In this document: piece after piece, positions 1 to 17,700 of the stretch
Position numbering within the stretch: the first letter of the stretch is position 1
Layout of the letters: every line of letters starts with the position of its first letter
Assembly (NCBI RefSeq): GCF_018143015.1
Contig: NC_054747.1
Span: 1,673,736 to 1,737,735, forward strand
Source: Lytechinus variegatus
Taxonomy: Eukaryota; Echinodermata; Echinoidea; Temnopleuroida; Toxopneustidae
Length of the DNA stretch: 64,000 nt
Direction of reading: 5' to 3'
The notes under the pieces: generated by a model
Told to the model about the DNA's origin: nothing
Database searches by the model: none
Seen by the model: only the letters and a program-made list of their open reading frames with translations
Made by a program: the position numbers and the translations under genes

Positions 1-718
1 CCAAGAGAGAAATCGTTCTAGTTTTCGGAATTCCGGTATTAGAGACAGATAACCTCAAAAGATGTCCGTATCTCATACCATTAGCCTAGTTTACAGTCTC
101 GGTTGACATGGTTGATTTATCTTAGCGGAGTAACAAGCTTAATACTCGAGACAAGAAAATCAAACTACTCTGCGTATGGCTACTTAAATCATTAGAATGC
201 TGTTATCAGACACAGATACCCTTGATTGACTTCCGCGTCTTTTCAATTAGCCTAGTTTTCAGTTTGCATGGAATTTGTATTGAAAATAACTGCACTGTAA
301 ATCTCGAAGATTTGAAATAAATTCAAAACGGGTGTGAAAAAGGGAACGACCCTATCACCGGATGCTTTTTTTTACCCCAGTCCAACGGATTCCAATTTAT
401 TTATATACATATACGTGAATTGCAAACGTATTCCTGTGGTAGGAATATCTTCAATCTTTATTTGAAATCCAAATGGTTTATTTTGAAAATCAAAATGGTT
501 TACATGTATAAACAAACATTTATGCTTTTAATTGAAATCCTGCTTTAGGTGTGAGTCACGAAGTGACGTCGACTGTCCACTGTTTTAAGCAGCTATGAAT
601 GTATTAAGATCCTGGAGATAGGCACGTAATCAGCGCCGTCTATCTAGAAATATAATATTCAGAGGCACAAAAGAAAACAAGTGATATGGGAATTGACGAC
701 GGTGTAGAGGATACATAT
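1..718. other. Intergenic or intronic stretch, no gene seen
   Basis: AT-rich sequence with stop codons in all frames and no recognisable domain, repeat array or RNA. It lies downstream of the minus-strand FN3-like exon, so it could be that gene's 3' UTR, another intron, or intergenic DNA. Confidence 0.4.
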
Positions 719-1242
719 TCAGTGTATTTCCAATGGCATGTATGTATAGCGTAAGGAAAATGGATGTTGATTCTTACGGTGAATGTAGGGTTCCATGCGG
801 GCATCCTGATAAGCACCCGTGTCAGTTGCGTTGAAGGCTCGGATCAAGACAGTGTACGCATCATCAGAGTTCAAATGAAGTTGTATCTGATCTTGACCAT
901 AAATCGTCCTTTCACCGCCGTCATCACCGCGGTCGTTGTAGTACACGACCTCGAAGCCGTCGACTTCGGGAGTCAGGCTGGGTTTCGGTTCCCTGATTAG
1001 CACCCAGCCGTCGTTCGATGCGGATCGCTCCAGGGTGAAAATAACAGAAGGAACGCGGGACTCTCCCGGCGTGGGTCTGACGGCAATGGTGGTTGTGTTA
1101 GTGGCTGGGGTGGTTGCATTGGTAATATGGGAGGTAGTGTTTGGCATTGTCATATTAGATGTAACATTTGCCATGCTAATAAGAGTGGTGGGTGTTGGAG
1201 GTCTGGTGGTGGTACTTTCTTGCTCTCGATAATTGCTGAGAT
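719..1242 (-). CDS. Thr-rich stalk plus FN3-like exon of a Frizzled-CRD protein
   Basis: This minus-strand exon follows a splice acceptor at 1243-1244 preceded by a pyrimidine tract. It opens with a Thr/Pro/Asn-rich stretch of about 60 residues holding many N-x-T sites, which looks like a glycosylated extracellular stalk. It continues into a segment that reads as a fibronectin type III fold (features: GFEVVYY, then YTVLIRAFN, the usual F and G strands). Joining it to the upstream exon (donor after 1939) is in phase and gives CLN-DLSN. The open frame ends at a TGA at 719-721, so this may be the last exon. A good alternative donor (ACC|GTAAGA) sits at about 778, in which case more exons lie outside the window. 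The product would be secreted or membrane-attached. FN3 assignment is by pattern only. Confidence 0.6.
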
Positions 1243-1305
1243 CTAAAAAAGAGCGAAAAGTACACAAATAAATTAAACAATTATATTCGTCTTCCACCTC
1301 AATGG

Positions 1306-1662
1306 AAGAGCCGTGGTGTAGTGGTTCTGACTCTCCTATTGTAAACAGAGGGTCGTGTGTTCGAATCCCACTGCGGTCTAGCCTTCTATTTGCTGGGCAT
1401 TTATCCACACTTTGCCACTCTTGACCCAAGTTCTAAACGGATAACCGGTAGGTTGCGAAATACATTGCATGTTTGATTTTGCCAGCGCCATAATGTGGCT
1501 GCGACAAATGCAAGGAATGCTCCCCAGGGAGTGGAAATTGTGCACTGTTTGTGCTTGACTGAAATGAATCCAATGACTGGGGTAATAGTATGATGTAACG
1601 CGCTTTGAGCCATTCTGGGAAAAGCGCTTTATAAAACAAAATTATTATTATTATTATTATTA
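1306..1662 (+). repeat. tRNA-derived SINE with (ATT)n tail
   Basis: A tRNA-like head at about 1308-1380 has an A-box-like GGTGTAGTGG and a B-box-like GTTCGAATCC. It is followed by a unique body, a short palindromic AGCGCTTTATAAA module, and an ATT-repeat tail. This is the standard layout of a tRNA-derived SINE. It lies in the intron of the minus-strand Frizzled-CRD gene. Confidence 0.75.
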
Positions 1663-1938
1663 CTATAGAGTATATGCTCAGCGATGTCTTGAGCTTTTCT
1701 GTAAATATGCTTTTTTTTCGTGGGATCATAGACATTTAATAAATCGTAAGGACATTGTAAGATCTCTGCATGGTATTTGCACGGAATTATCACGGGCTTT
1801 GCACGACTAAAACCCCAACTAGTTGTATGGTAAGCGAAAGTAGGGTTGCACTTTGTTTTAGGAAGAGAGAGAGAGGAGGATACAGAGCGAAAAAAAAAAC
1901 AAAGGATGGCTCTATGAACAAAATTGACCTCCACCTAC

Positions 1939-2344
1939 CGTTCAGACATCGCCTCTCCTGTCTTTTGGAAGGGTAGTTCCTGCATTGCAAGACTTCCTCT
2001 GACCGGAATCCCAAACGCTTCAACTGTCCTTTGCACTTCTGGTTGATGATCTTCCTGCAGGCGTCCCTGCATGGGGGCATCCTCTCCCCCGTCTCATGGT
2101 CACATGGTGGATGATAGGCACCGCAGATCAGAGCAAGAAGGTCCCGGGAGCACCCGGTATCAACTAGAGGCATCATGTGATTTACTGCATCCGCGATCCC
2201 GCTCTGAGGGACAAACAAACCAAATATGTCACTCATGGAGATGTTGCGGAAGCCGAGTCTCCTGCATGCATCCACCTCGCTTTGCTGGCAGAGCTCCCTA
2301 TCCTCTGACGGGTAAGGACCCCCTGCAGAGATCAGTAGGAATAC
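1939..2344 (-). CDS. Frizzled-type cysteine-rich domain exon
   Basis: The minus-strand exon encodes about 130 residues with ten cysteines in Frizzled-CRD order: CQQ, CRRLGF, GCSRD, ICGAYHPPC, PPCRDACRK, KC, QC and RRC. The CxxLGF-like start and the YHPPC...CRxxC core are family hallmarks of Wnt-binding CRDs found in Frizzled, sFRP, ROR, MuSK and others. The exon ends at donor CG|GTAGGT (1938/1939), phase 1, matching the next exon. Two acceptors are possible, at 2345-2350 (exon to 2344) or 2323-2328 (exon to 2322). With the first, a short hydrophobic lead (FLLISAG) precedes the CRD. Downstream it splices to a Thr-rich stalk and FN3-like segment rather than a seven-helix domain, so it is not an ordinary Frizzled receptor. 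Ligand unknown. Confidence 0.72.
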
Positions 2345-2374
2345 CTGAAATAAAACTGGATATGTAAGACACAA

Positions 2375-8117
<5,743 letters not shown>

Positions 8118-8121
8118 TTAA

Positions 8122-8876
8122 CCCTATCTAGGCCGGGGTATTTTGGGAGTTCCTATGGCCGGGGGGGGGCCTCCCAGGCCCCACCCTAAGATCTCGGCTG
8201 TCGACCGTGCGATCGCGCCGAAAATTGGCACGCGGGTTGCCTGGGACATAATCTACAAGATTGTATAGTAATTTATTTCATGCGAAATGTTATTAAGTGA
8301 TTATGCTAATTTATGCGTAATTAGTATGTGAATTCATACTTTTTCTCTAACTCCCTAAATAAAGCTCCAAATGTACTAATTTTTGGTATACAAACTCTTT
8401 GTGGTGTTCATAACAATTGTACATGAAAAAAAAATTTGATATCAAATCGTTTTCTTATGTATTATATTGTTTTTTGCAATTTCTTATGTATTTCTTTGTT
8501 TTTTGACCTTTTGTTTTTCACTTTTTTTTCAATGAAATTTGTTGGGGACTCTTCTGTGATCATAAAAAGCATGAAATGAATACATTTAGACTAGTAAAAC
8601 TAAAAATAATCATACATTTATGAATTTTGGTTGAAAACACAATTTGCATTGACTTTGTACACGAAATCACGTTTTTGAGCAATTTTCGGTCTGACATGCA
8701 CTTACATAATGTTGTGTAATTTCGGGACCACATAGCCGGGTGACACAAAATTGGTCTCAAAAGTTGCGCAAGACTTGAAAATAAGAAGTCAGCGAGCGGC
8801 GCGGTCAAAAAATTTCGCACGGCGAAAATATCGCGCGATTTGTTGAGGGGGGGGGGGCCCCCCGGCCTAGATAGGG
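8122..8876. mobile_element. piggyBac-type MITE flanked by TTAA
   Basis: The ends are inverted copies of CCCTATCTAGGCCGGG (8122 onward; reverse complement ending 8876). Each is bordered by TTAA (8118-8121 and 8877-8880). A TTAA target duplication with termini starting CCC is the signature of the piggyBac superfamily. The 755-bp interior has no transposase frame, so this is a non-autonomous element. Confidence 0.75.
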
Positions 8877-8880
8877 TTAA

Positions 8881-10725
8881 GATTAAGAAGAAATCTCAAG
8901 AGAAGAGGGGTACTTGCAAAAGGGAAGTTCTTTCATGCAAATAAAAAAGATTAAAATTAAAATAATCCTCGCACATAACTGTTAACAACCTGATGCAATG
9001 TTGATGAGTCTTAAGTAAACTTCGGAACACTTCTCAAATTCCGAGAAAAACAAATATCATTAATAGAGATTTTTAGGAGCAGTGAACGAGAACGACGTAG
9101 CAGTTGTCTGATCATTCGAGTCAACGTCGTCATCTGCCCTTTTTCACTACAGATGCGAATATATTTCACTCGACTTGTACGTGTACGTACGTCCACGTGT
9201 ACGTCCTCGTGAAACAGCGCGATAACCAGCGGGTCATGACACGCAGCGGCTGCCCGACCCGAAAGATCAGGTGTACCATCGCCTTGCGACCCGGTCGGGT
9301 GCAACTTGTGCACACTTGCCCTTTCACTTGCTTTTATTCTTTTTTTACGCGAGTTAGGATATATATCGACATATATTTTGGATATCAGAAAGCAATTTCA
9401 AATATGATGAACATATTGCATCGTAAAACTTGCATTAAGTTTGTGAAAAGTCACTGAAAACTGTGTTCTAAAAAGGAAAGGTTGATCTTCATGCCGGGCT
9501 TGAACGGTTAAAATGACTTTACTAACGTGTACGTCCAATACGATTTTGGAGAACCGCAAAATGGATGTGGCGGGGTTTTCGATTCTGATAGTGGGCGTGT
9601 GTGAGGATCTGAGGCATATGGAACACCAAAAAATGACGTCATTAGTCGTCTATGTCGACGTGCATTTCTAAAAGCGCTAAATGACCAGGAGAGAACGATG
9701 ACCATTTTCATAAAATGAACTATTATGGTGAATTTGCCCTCCAATGGTAACTACCATCGTAACATGACCCAGAGTCCAATCAAAATCAAGAATTCCATAG
9801 AAGTTGCCTTTTAATGCCAAAGCTACCGTAATGATAACCTTTATGCAACGGGCCCTAGTGTTTATTTTTGAACTAAATTAATACTGTCAATTATTGCAAC
9901 TTACGTGTCCTTAGAAGAAACGTCACGATCAAATCTGGTTACACTTTTGTTAGTTTCCATCTTAAGATTATAACGAACAGCCTGGATATGCTCAATGGGA
10001 TCCAACAAAATTGTCACCATATTTGATCGTGAATTATTTTTTTAAACGGTTAGTAATGTTAATAGTATGATACCGTCTACCTTTTAATATGTCCGTGTTG
10101 AATCCTTTGATCGGGACAGTATAGTATTATTTAGAAATACAGAGTATGAAGCGCTAAATTATCAATTTCATTAATATCATTGTTTTGATTATTATTATTG
10201 TTTTTGTTATTATTATCATTATTATTTTTCATTAATACTGTTATTATTATTATCATCATTATCATCATCATTATCATGTGTTATTATTAAAAAGGCTTTG
10301 TTAATAGATTTATTATTTGAAGAGGGAGCAACTCTTGTGAAATCGTAGATGTTTATGATTTTCTGTAAGTTGCCATATCATATAAATGATCATATTGCAG
10401 CAAAGAGTGTTTTTCAAATTATATGGATACTAGTGGAATGATAATTATTTCAAATAGCCAGCCCGATGAAAAGTGAATAATCTTACTAACATTATTATGT
10501 TTATAAGGATAGGTCACACTTTCAACATGGCAAAATCAAACAAAAAAATGAATTAAAAAAAAAACTCTTAACACTTCATGTTGGCGCTCTTAACTTTGGG
10601 TAATGTGCCAGCATTGAGATTTTGTTTTGTAATTACACATTTACCAAGAATGCTTGTCGCTTTTTCATTCATTTAAATGCATGATAAAATAGCAATAGCT
10701 ATTTAATGCCTTGCTGCGGGGCGTA
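8881..10725. other. Non-coding stretch, no gene seen
   Basis: No supported gene. Includes an ATT/ATC-rich microsatellite at about 10185-10285. Open frames around 9.0-9.7 kb are short, overlap on both strands and show no domain. Confidence 0.45.
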
Positions 10726-10800
10726 GGTGCCGTGGCCGGAGATCGGACCTCGGACTTTCCATGTACAGCCAGGCGCCTTAGACCACTCGGCCACGGCACC
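10726..10800 (-). repeat. tRNA-like sequence (Leu/Ser-type head), tRNA-derived repeat
   Basis: On the minus strand the 75-base unit begins GGTGCCGTGGCC and ends GGCCACGGCACC, a 12-bp acceptor-like inverted repeat. It has a good D-arm (GCCGAGTGGTCTAAGGC), but the T-arm and anticodon stem do not pair properly. I read it as a tRNA pseudogene or SINE head; a working tRNA is unlikely. Confidence 0.55.
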
Positions 10801-11717
10801 TTAATAATATCATCTTTATATTAGAGTGCGCCATCTAGTGCTGCATGAAATCACCATGTTACAATAGGGTAGCACTAGTCAGTGTAACAGGTGTTGACAT
10901 TTTACTATAGTATGACGTCTTCTTTCTGGCCTTTTTCTACCCAGGCTGGAAGCCGAATGGCATTCGGGCCACAATCCTATTGCACTGATGTATGGGGCAC
11001 AGTTACAATAGTAGGCCCACTCGCTCCCGAAGGAAGGGGGGGGGTGATTCGTTTTGTTCTTCTCCAGTTTTATTGTGATGGGACCAAGTAAGGATGTAAC
11101 CAATAGCTGATAAAGCGTTACGATAGTCTATATCAGATATGGTTCTAGAAGATATCAAAACGAACCCATGCCTTCCTAAACGATATTTATATACTCTCGT
11201 CAAATAAAAAAGTTTGCGGTAATGTCCTTTCAAATGGATGAAATACATTCCAAAATACCTGGAAAGATAACACATATAGAATAGTGTACATATTAAACGA
11301 GTGTTCAATATGTTTTAACAATGGAAAAAATATGTGGCATTTGTATTCGGGATGCGTGTGAAATATGAAATACCTTACTGTTCCCCAAATCATGCGAGCG
11401 TCTGAGTCATAATCGTAAACGTGAACTGCTGCATTTCTTCGTGTTTATTTTTACGATGAAAGTCCAATTTGAACAAATGATATTAATGTAGCATAACTTC
11501 TATGAATACTAGTTTCGCTTTGGAGCTCTTTCCATTCAATAAATTCTTTGCAGAATGATCTAAATCTTATTGTCTCTCTCTCGGGATCGGTATTTCTAAG
11601 GGATTGTAGTTAGTCTGAACCGGGAAGTTTTGTATTTAAATCTAATTCAATCTAATCTTCAAGTCGGGAATTAAATATTGGGTTCCTTGAGCTGCTGCAA
11701 TAGAACACACGTAAACA

Positions 11718-14700
11718 ATGAGTTCGTCATTCGCTATCGGTAAGTGTAGTTTACAATTTGTTTTCTAGTGATAATAATCCCTTCATTTGTTCAAATTATA
11801 CTATTGCAAGGTGCATTGGGAGTGTTCATTCGGAATACTCTATCACTGCCTGTTGAGACGTTAATCAAGCCACACGCTATACCAAGCCGAATTTTTGTTC
11901 CATTAATGCGACTAATGGGGAAAACTGAAGCAGTTATTTTTTTTTCCATACAGCTAGTATTTTTACTAAAAATACGAGTAGATTTACCCAGAATGGATAT
12001 GTGCAATATTAAAGAGGAATTCTGACTAATAAATACATAGACTATCGCATCAAAATTTATTTATAGGCTGGCCGTACAGATCCTACTGAACTGTATATTT
12101 TGGGGCAAATAATTGTTAAATAAATAACATTGGAATTATAGAGCTCATGTATCCACCAATTACACCAGCTAAGATAGTCTACAAAATTTGGTGTGCAGAG
12201 CTTTATGAGGAATAACTGAATACCGGTACCCATTTACCTCAGCTGGGTTGAATGCAGCACAATGTAGGTAAATTTCTTGCTGAAAGAAATGACACGCCAT
12301 GGCTGGGAATCGAACCCATGTCCCTCAGAGTAAAAGGCGAGAGTCATAACCACTAGACCACGACGTCCCCAATCACCACGACGCCATATTATTATCTTTG
12401 AATGTTTAATGTTGACAGCTATTCGTCTGACAGTAATGCTCAGCTGTTTGTCTGCCAGCTTATCGGAAACAACATCCGATGTATCCATTACCGTTGGTGG
12501 TACAGCCAGGATACCATGTCCGTTCGATGAGGGCGCTGTACGAAACATCTTCTGGTTCTACCATGATGCATCTGGACCCCGAAGGATTTTAAGTCTTGCT
12601 AAGTATGTTGAAGTAATACATGAACCCTATACAGACAGAGCTGGCTTGGATAAGGACAACTCAACATTGATTCTTCAGGTATCTATGGGGTCAAGTACTT
12701 TATAATGATTTCCGTTGAAACAATTATTTCAAGGATACATGAGGATAATGCACTGTTGACCAAGATACTCCTCCTTTTTAATGAGATGACGATTTTTCGA
12801 AAGTATTCCACATGAAACTAGATTTACACTTATGAAATATAGTCAAACAATTAATGGTATAGGACGTCGTGCCGTGAGTCTGTGCATACTTTTATTTAGG
12901 TGATTGTGACAATAATAGTAGTCACCAGGCGATTATAACTTTACACCTGGCAAACACATTCAATACTTGACATTGCCTCAGAATACACCTTTCCTCATCA
13001 AAGAATATAAAGACATCAAATAGTGTATAGGTATTACAATATGAAAAATGTTGGGGCAGCGGTGTTTATATGATTTTACCAAATTCTTTTGAAATTTCAT
13101 GGTATCAGGAACGATGTAATGTTTCTTTTTTGTGGAATTTCGAAGAGGTTTATGTTTAATCTTTAGTTCATGTGTATATGCGCAAACAAGCTGCCCCCTC
13201 CCCAATTCAAAATCAATACAGACTATAGTTTGTACTATTTTTACTAGTGGGTTTGATTGGTCTAGATTGTAAGACTCTCGCATATATATATTTCTCACCT
13301 TTCAGGAAGTGACCATCGATGATCAAGGAACATATCGTTGCGAGGTTGACAGACCAGGGCAGCCGTCACTATTGAATATCACTACTACATTGAGTGTGTT
13401 TGGTAAGTATAACCATGATTCGAACATACAAACCTCCTACAGCAAGATGCGTTTTGGCATGTAGCAAATTTATATGACAGTATACAGTCATGAGAGTGAT
13501 CCTCATACATTAGAATTGTTATAATAGTCCTAAAGCCGGATATACAGAGAACAACAATAGGGTTCTTGATGTATCATGGACATTCAATTTTTAGTTAAAA
13601 AATGTTTGTAAACATTATGTCAGAATTATGTAACACCTGATTGTCAGCTGATATTTCAAATGAACGAATGTTGTCGGAAGTAGGCTTACATATCGAGTAA
13701 AATATATTTTTGATGGACAGATATGAGACCATGTTGATCTAAAATTAAGCCTTAGCTTTCATGATCAAATTTGGTTTTAGTATCTTTGACATAATGCCGT
13801 TGTTCATTGGTTGTTTCTTTCAATAATTTGTTTATATTATAAAGAAAAGCAAACAAACTGAATGATCGGAGACCTAAGACGACAAGCGACAGGAGTAAGA
13901 TTCACAAAATTATGAAAATCTTGTTACCACGCAGTCTTATCATTGAGATGGCAGCTCGAGCTAAAGCCTGGGTAATAATAGCAGCGCTTTGTATCCTCAG
14001 GCAAAAAGCGCTAAATAAATCCAGCTAATATTCTTATTATTAATAATATCATTATTATTTCCATTGTCCATAACTTGATATTCTGTTGGTATATAAAACA
14101 GCGACCAGACTTCTTCCAGAAATATAGGGTTATTGTTCTATATTCTATCCAATGGGTCCTCTTCTCATTGCTCACTTCTCTTTCTAATTCAAGACCTTCC
14201 GTGGGATAAGAGCTATTCCAAGCAATCTTGCCCTCTGTATCGTTTCAGAAGACACCTCGACTCCTAGAACAGCCAGAAAGCTTATTATTATTATTATCAT
14301 CATCATTAGTATTATCATTGTTATTATAACGTTAGAGATTGCTGGTTCTGTGTCCATTTTTGTTAGTGTAACTATGCTTAAACATGACACATAAGAAACG
14401 CAAAAATGCCTTCTCTCATGTTTTTCTCATTGTTGTAAACATAACTCAGTCTTATCTCCAGGAACCCCTCCGGTGATTCGGCAGTGTCTCCAAGAACAGA
14501 CAGACGGTTCACCCTGCACACTAACTAGTGAGGGACCTACCAACCTTACCTGTCAGTTAGCCAACGTATACCCGTAACCAATGTCTCACTTGGCTGGTAC
14601 CAAGATGGTCGTGGTCCGTTGGGAGCGCCCTTATCGATATCTGGAACCAAAGAGGATGGTAGTATTAACCTACAAACCAATGTCGAAGCGTTCGAGACCG

Positions 14701-17700
14701 GGGAATGGATGTGCAAGGCATCGTATCTCTCTGCAGATGGCGTCGAAGAAACGTCTGCCTCTATTTCACTCACCGTACTAGACAAGAGTGATACAGGTCA
14801 GTCAGTGTATCCGATTTACCATTTTAAACTTCACCATGTTTTTTTTTTTCCATTTAGAAGCCTACGTACATGTACTTCATGCATTTCATAACATTAAGTG
14901 ATACATTCGCAATCGAATTCACATTTATTTCAAGTCTGTTTTGAAGTTATCTCTGTGCATGGTCTATCTAAGTGGGATCAAGTTGTAAATATTCAACATG
15001 TAATTTCAAAATGGCCTTCCAAATAGTAAAACCAATAAAAATCAGTAGAAAAAAGTATCATTTTTTACAGGAAAGCAATATATCTCTAAATAACCTTGTT
15101 CGCCAGCATCAAAATGTAATTTCACTTTCAATGATATAACTTACTTATCATTGTTCCATTCCGTAGGTTCCCTGATTGATCCTGTGAAGATCGTGGTACC
15201 TATAGTCGTAGTGCTGGCTGTGATCGTAGTGATTGTAATCATTGCAATCGTGAGGAGAAGAAGGAATCGAAGACTTGAAGGTACCTTACAACTCGTTGTG
15301 TTCACTTGACTGTATCTTTTCTTTTATTCCACTTTACGGCTTCAAATTTTCACAGTATGAAGAAGAATATTGGACCTCTAGGGAGAACAGAGCCATTATA
15401 TCAATAGCTCTGAATAGAGTGATCCATCCGTATATTTTTATGTGCATGTTTACATATTTATATTTAGTATCATATCTTTTGCAATGTATTTTATTGTGAT
15501 TCTTATACGGTAAATAAAACCAAACCAAACCAATTGTTCTTTTAGATACTTATTTTTATTAATGTGGGGTTTTTTGAGACAAAATACCTATTTTGGCTAT
15601 TTACAGAGAACTTAACCTGGCAACTTATTGGTGGTTTGGGAGTGGTAGGTCACAATTATTCTGAGTAGGGAATTTTCACTCAGCCATAGACAGAGGATTC
15701 AAGAAAAGAGTAAACATATTGTCAATTGCCTGCCAAATGACAAAAAAGGATTTATAAGACTCGGTCGAAAATTGGTCAACCAAACCGCAGTTTCATACTA
15801 GTTTCAGAGCTAAAGGAATGCATTATTTCAATAATCAAGGGCTAGATCGTTCTTTGATTCACAAAATTACGAGAATTTGACATTACATTTATTCTATTCT
15901 CGAATATTGAGTAAGTCAAATAGCAATAAATCAATACTATGGAGTTCGGCCCCACGAAATTAAATAATTCTATCACAACGCACACAATTATACCAGTCCT
16001 TGAAGTGAACTAAAAAAAAGTATAGGCCTGGTACCTTTTATATCAATTTGCCGTTTAGGAGAATCTGTTTTACGTCAGGACGGACCTGAAGAATAGACGC
16101 AGACGTCGTATTTCAGAATTTCACAATCAATCTAACTGTGTCATCATTTAAGTAAAATGATGATGGCGCCAGGGATAACTCATAACAATCCTTAATTTTT
16201 GTTGGAGTGATAAAGTATGAACAAATGTGCGTATTTATCATATGACCCATGGAATTTCATGAAACCGAAACATGTTTTAACTCTCTCTTTTTTTTTAATA
16301 CAGCTAATGGACAGTACGGAGAGATAAAACCAGCTGAAAAGGTAGAGCTTGGTGACAAACTTTACGGTAGGACAATTGGCCTCATTTTTTTTCTTTTTCA
16401 ATAACATCTTGTCGTAAATATACATAGTTTATTCATACTAAAGTGATTCACTTCGGCCAACACGACATTGGAAATGTCGACCTGCCTTAGGAAGAACACA
16501 TTATTTGCTGCCATCTGACTTTGTGGATGTATTAAGTGCTGTATAAAAAGCGGTATATTATACGTATCATTAGTATTCAAATGAACACTTAAACATGTCA
16601 GCTATAATTCTTAGATTGGAAACAATTTTCAGTTTATTTGGTTGTAAGGAAAAGAAATTATAATCAATTATGATCTTAACAATGAACATTTTGCAAAAAT
16701 GAGAACACTATCTTTACGCAGTAGATTTTTTTCTTCAAAATATTGTTAAAGTAGTCGACGAGGGGTGTTAACATACACTATGAAAGGGGGTGTTGAATAC
16801 ATTATGCATTATTCTTTCGAAATGATAAGGAAAACAATAACTCTAAATACTTAGCATAACGAACACTGCAATGTTTTCGGCTTTCTTTTGGCACTGAATC
16901 TGAATTCAGGTAGCATCGATGATGGAATACTGGCCAACATCGCCGAGGAAGTGACGGACGAAAGCGACCTGTCGAAGCTTGGTCGACATCTTGGGATTCG
17001 ACAGTTCAAGTTGAATCAAATACTCAAGGAGAACGAACAGGCCAAAGACGTCTTCCCCGCCACATCCATGCTGTTCACCTGGAAGGAGAAAACACCCCCA
17101 GCCAAGCAAGTCCCCAAGATGGTAAAGGCTCTGGAACAGTCGGATATGGAGAACCTGATAACGGAATACTTTCCAAACGAAGGTGAGAAGTAAAAATAGG
17201 CGACTCCAAGATTTACTGGTTTTAACTTACCTCTTACAGTTTGATACACACATTTTGTTATTTACTCCTATATTTCTTTGGTTCAATTTATATGATTCAG
17301 GTAAAGTCGAAAGAAAATGATTTTTCCTAACTTGAACAGCAATTAGAGATAACGTCACTTTATTTTAGGAGCAAGTCTGGGGACGTCGCATTCAAGGCAA
17401 TGGTATTTTGAGCTCCCATTATGAAAAGGGAATTTAATATTTAGACTCGAAGTGCGAGTGGTTTAGACTAGTAAATATATTTCTTGTTTCTCAAGAGCAC
17501 CAAGAGTCAATGTATAATGTTCGTAAAAAAACTAGCCAAAACGCATATAAACTTTTTACCGCTCAAAACGAAATTTTTAATTGGTCCCAGATTATGATGA
17601 ATTTAACCAGTTCTTCTAGTCTTGGCTGAAAACCTCGGTGATGCGGAACATGCTTGATTATTTCTCTGCCTTCTCCCGTTAATTCATTCCTGTTCCCACC

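Noticed and set aside
8560..9744. Short minus-strand frames of 78-100 codons
   Set aside because: No domain or signal; one lies in the piggyBac-type MITE, and overlapping frames exist on the other strand.
10726..10800. Functional tRNA gene
   Set aside because: Acceptor and D-arm are fair, but anticodon and T stems do not pair and the length does not fit a Leu or Ser tRNA with a variable arm.
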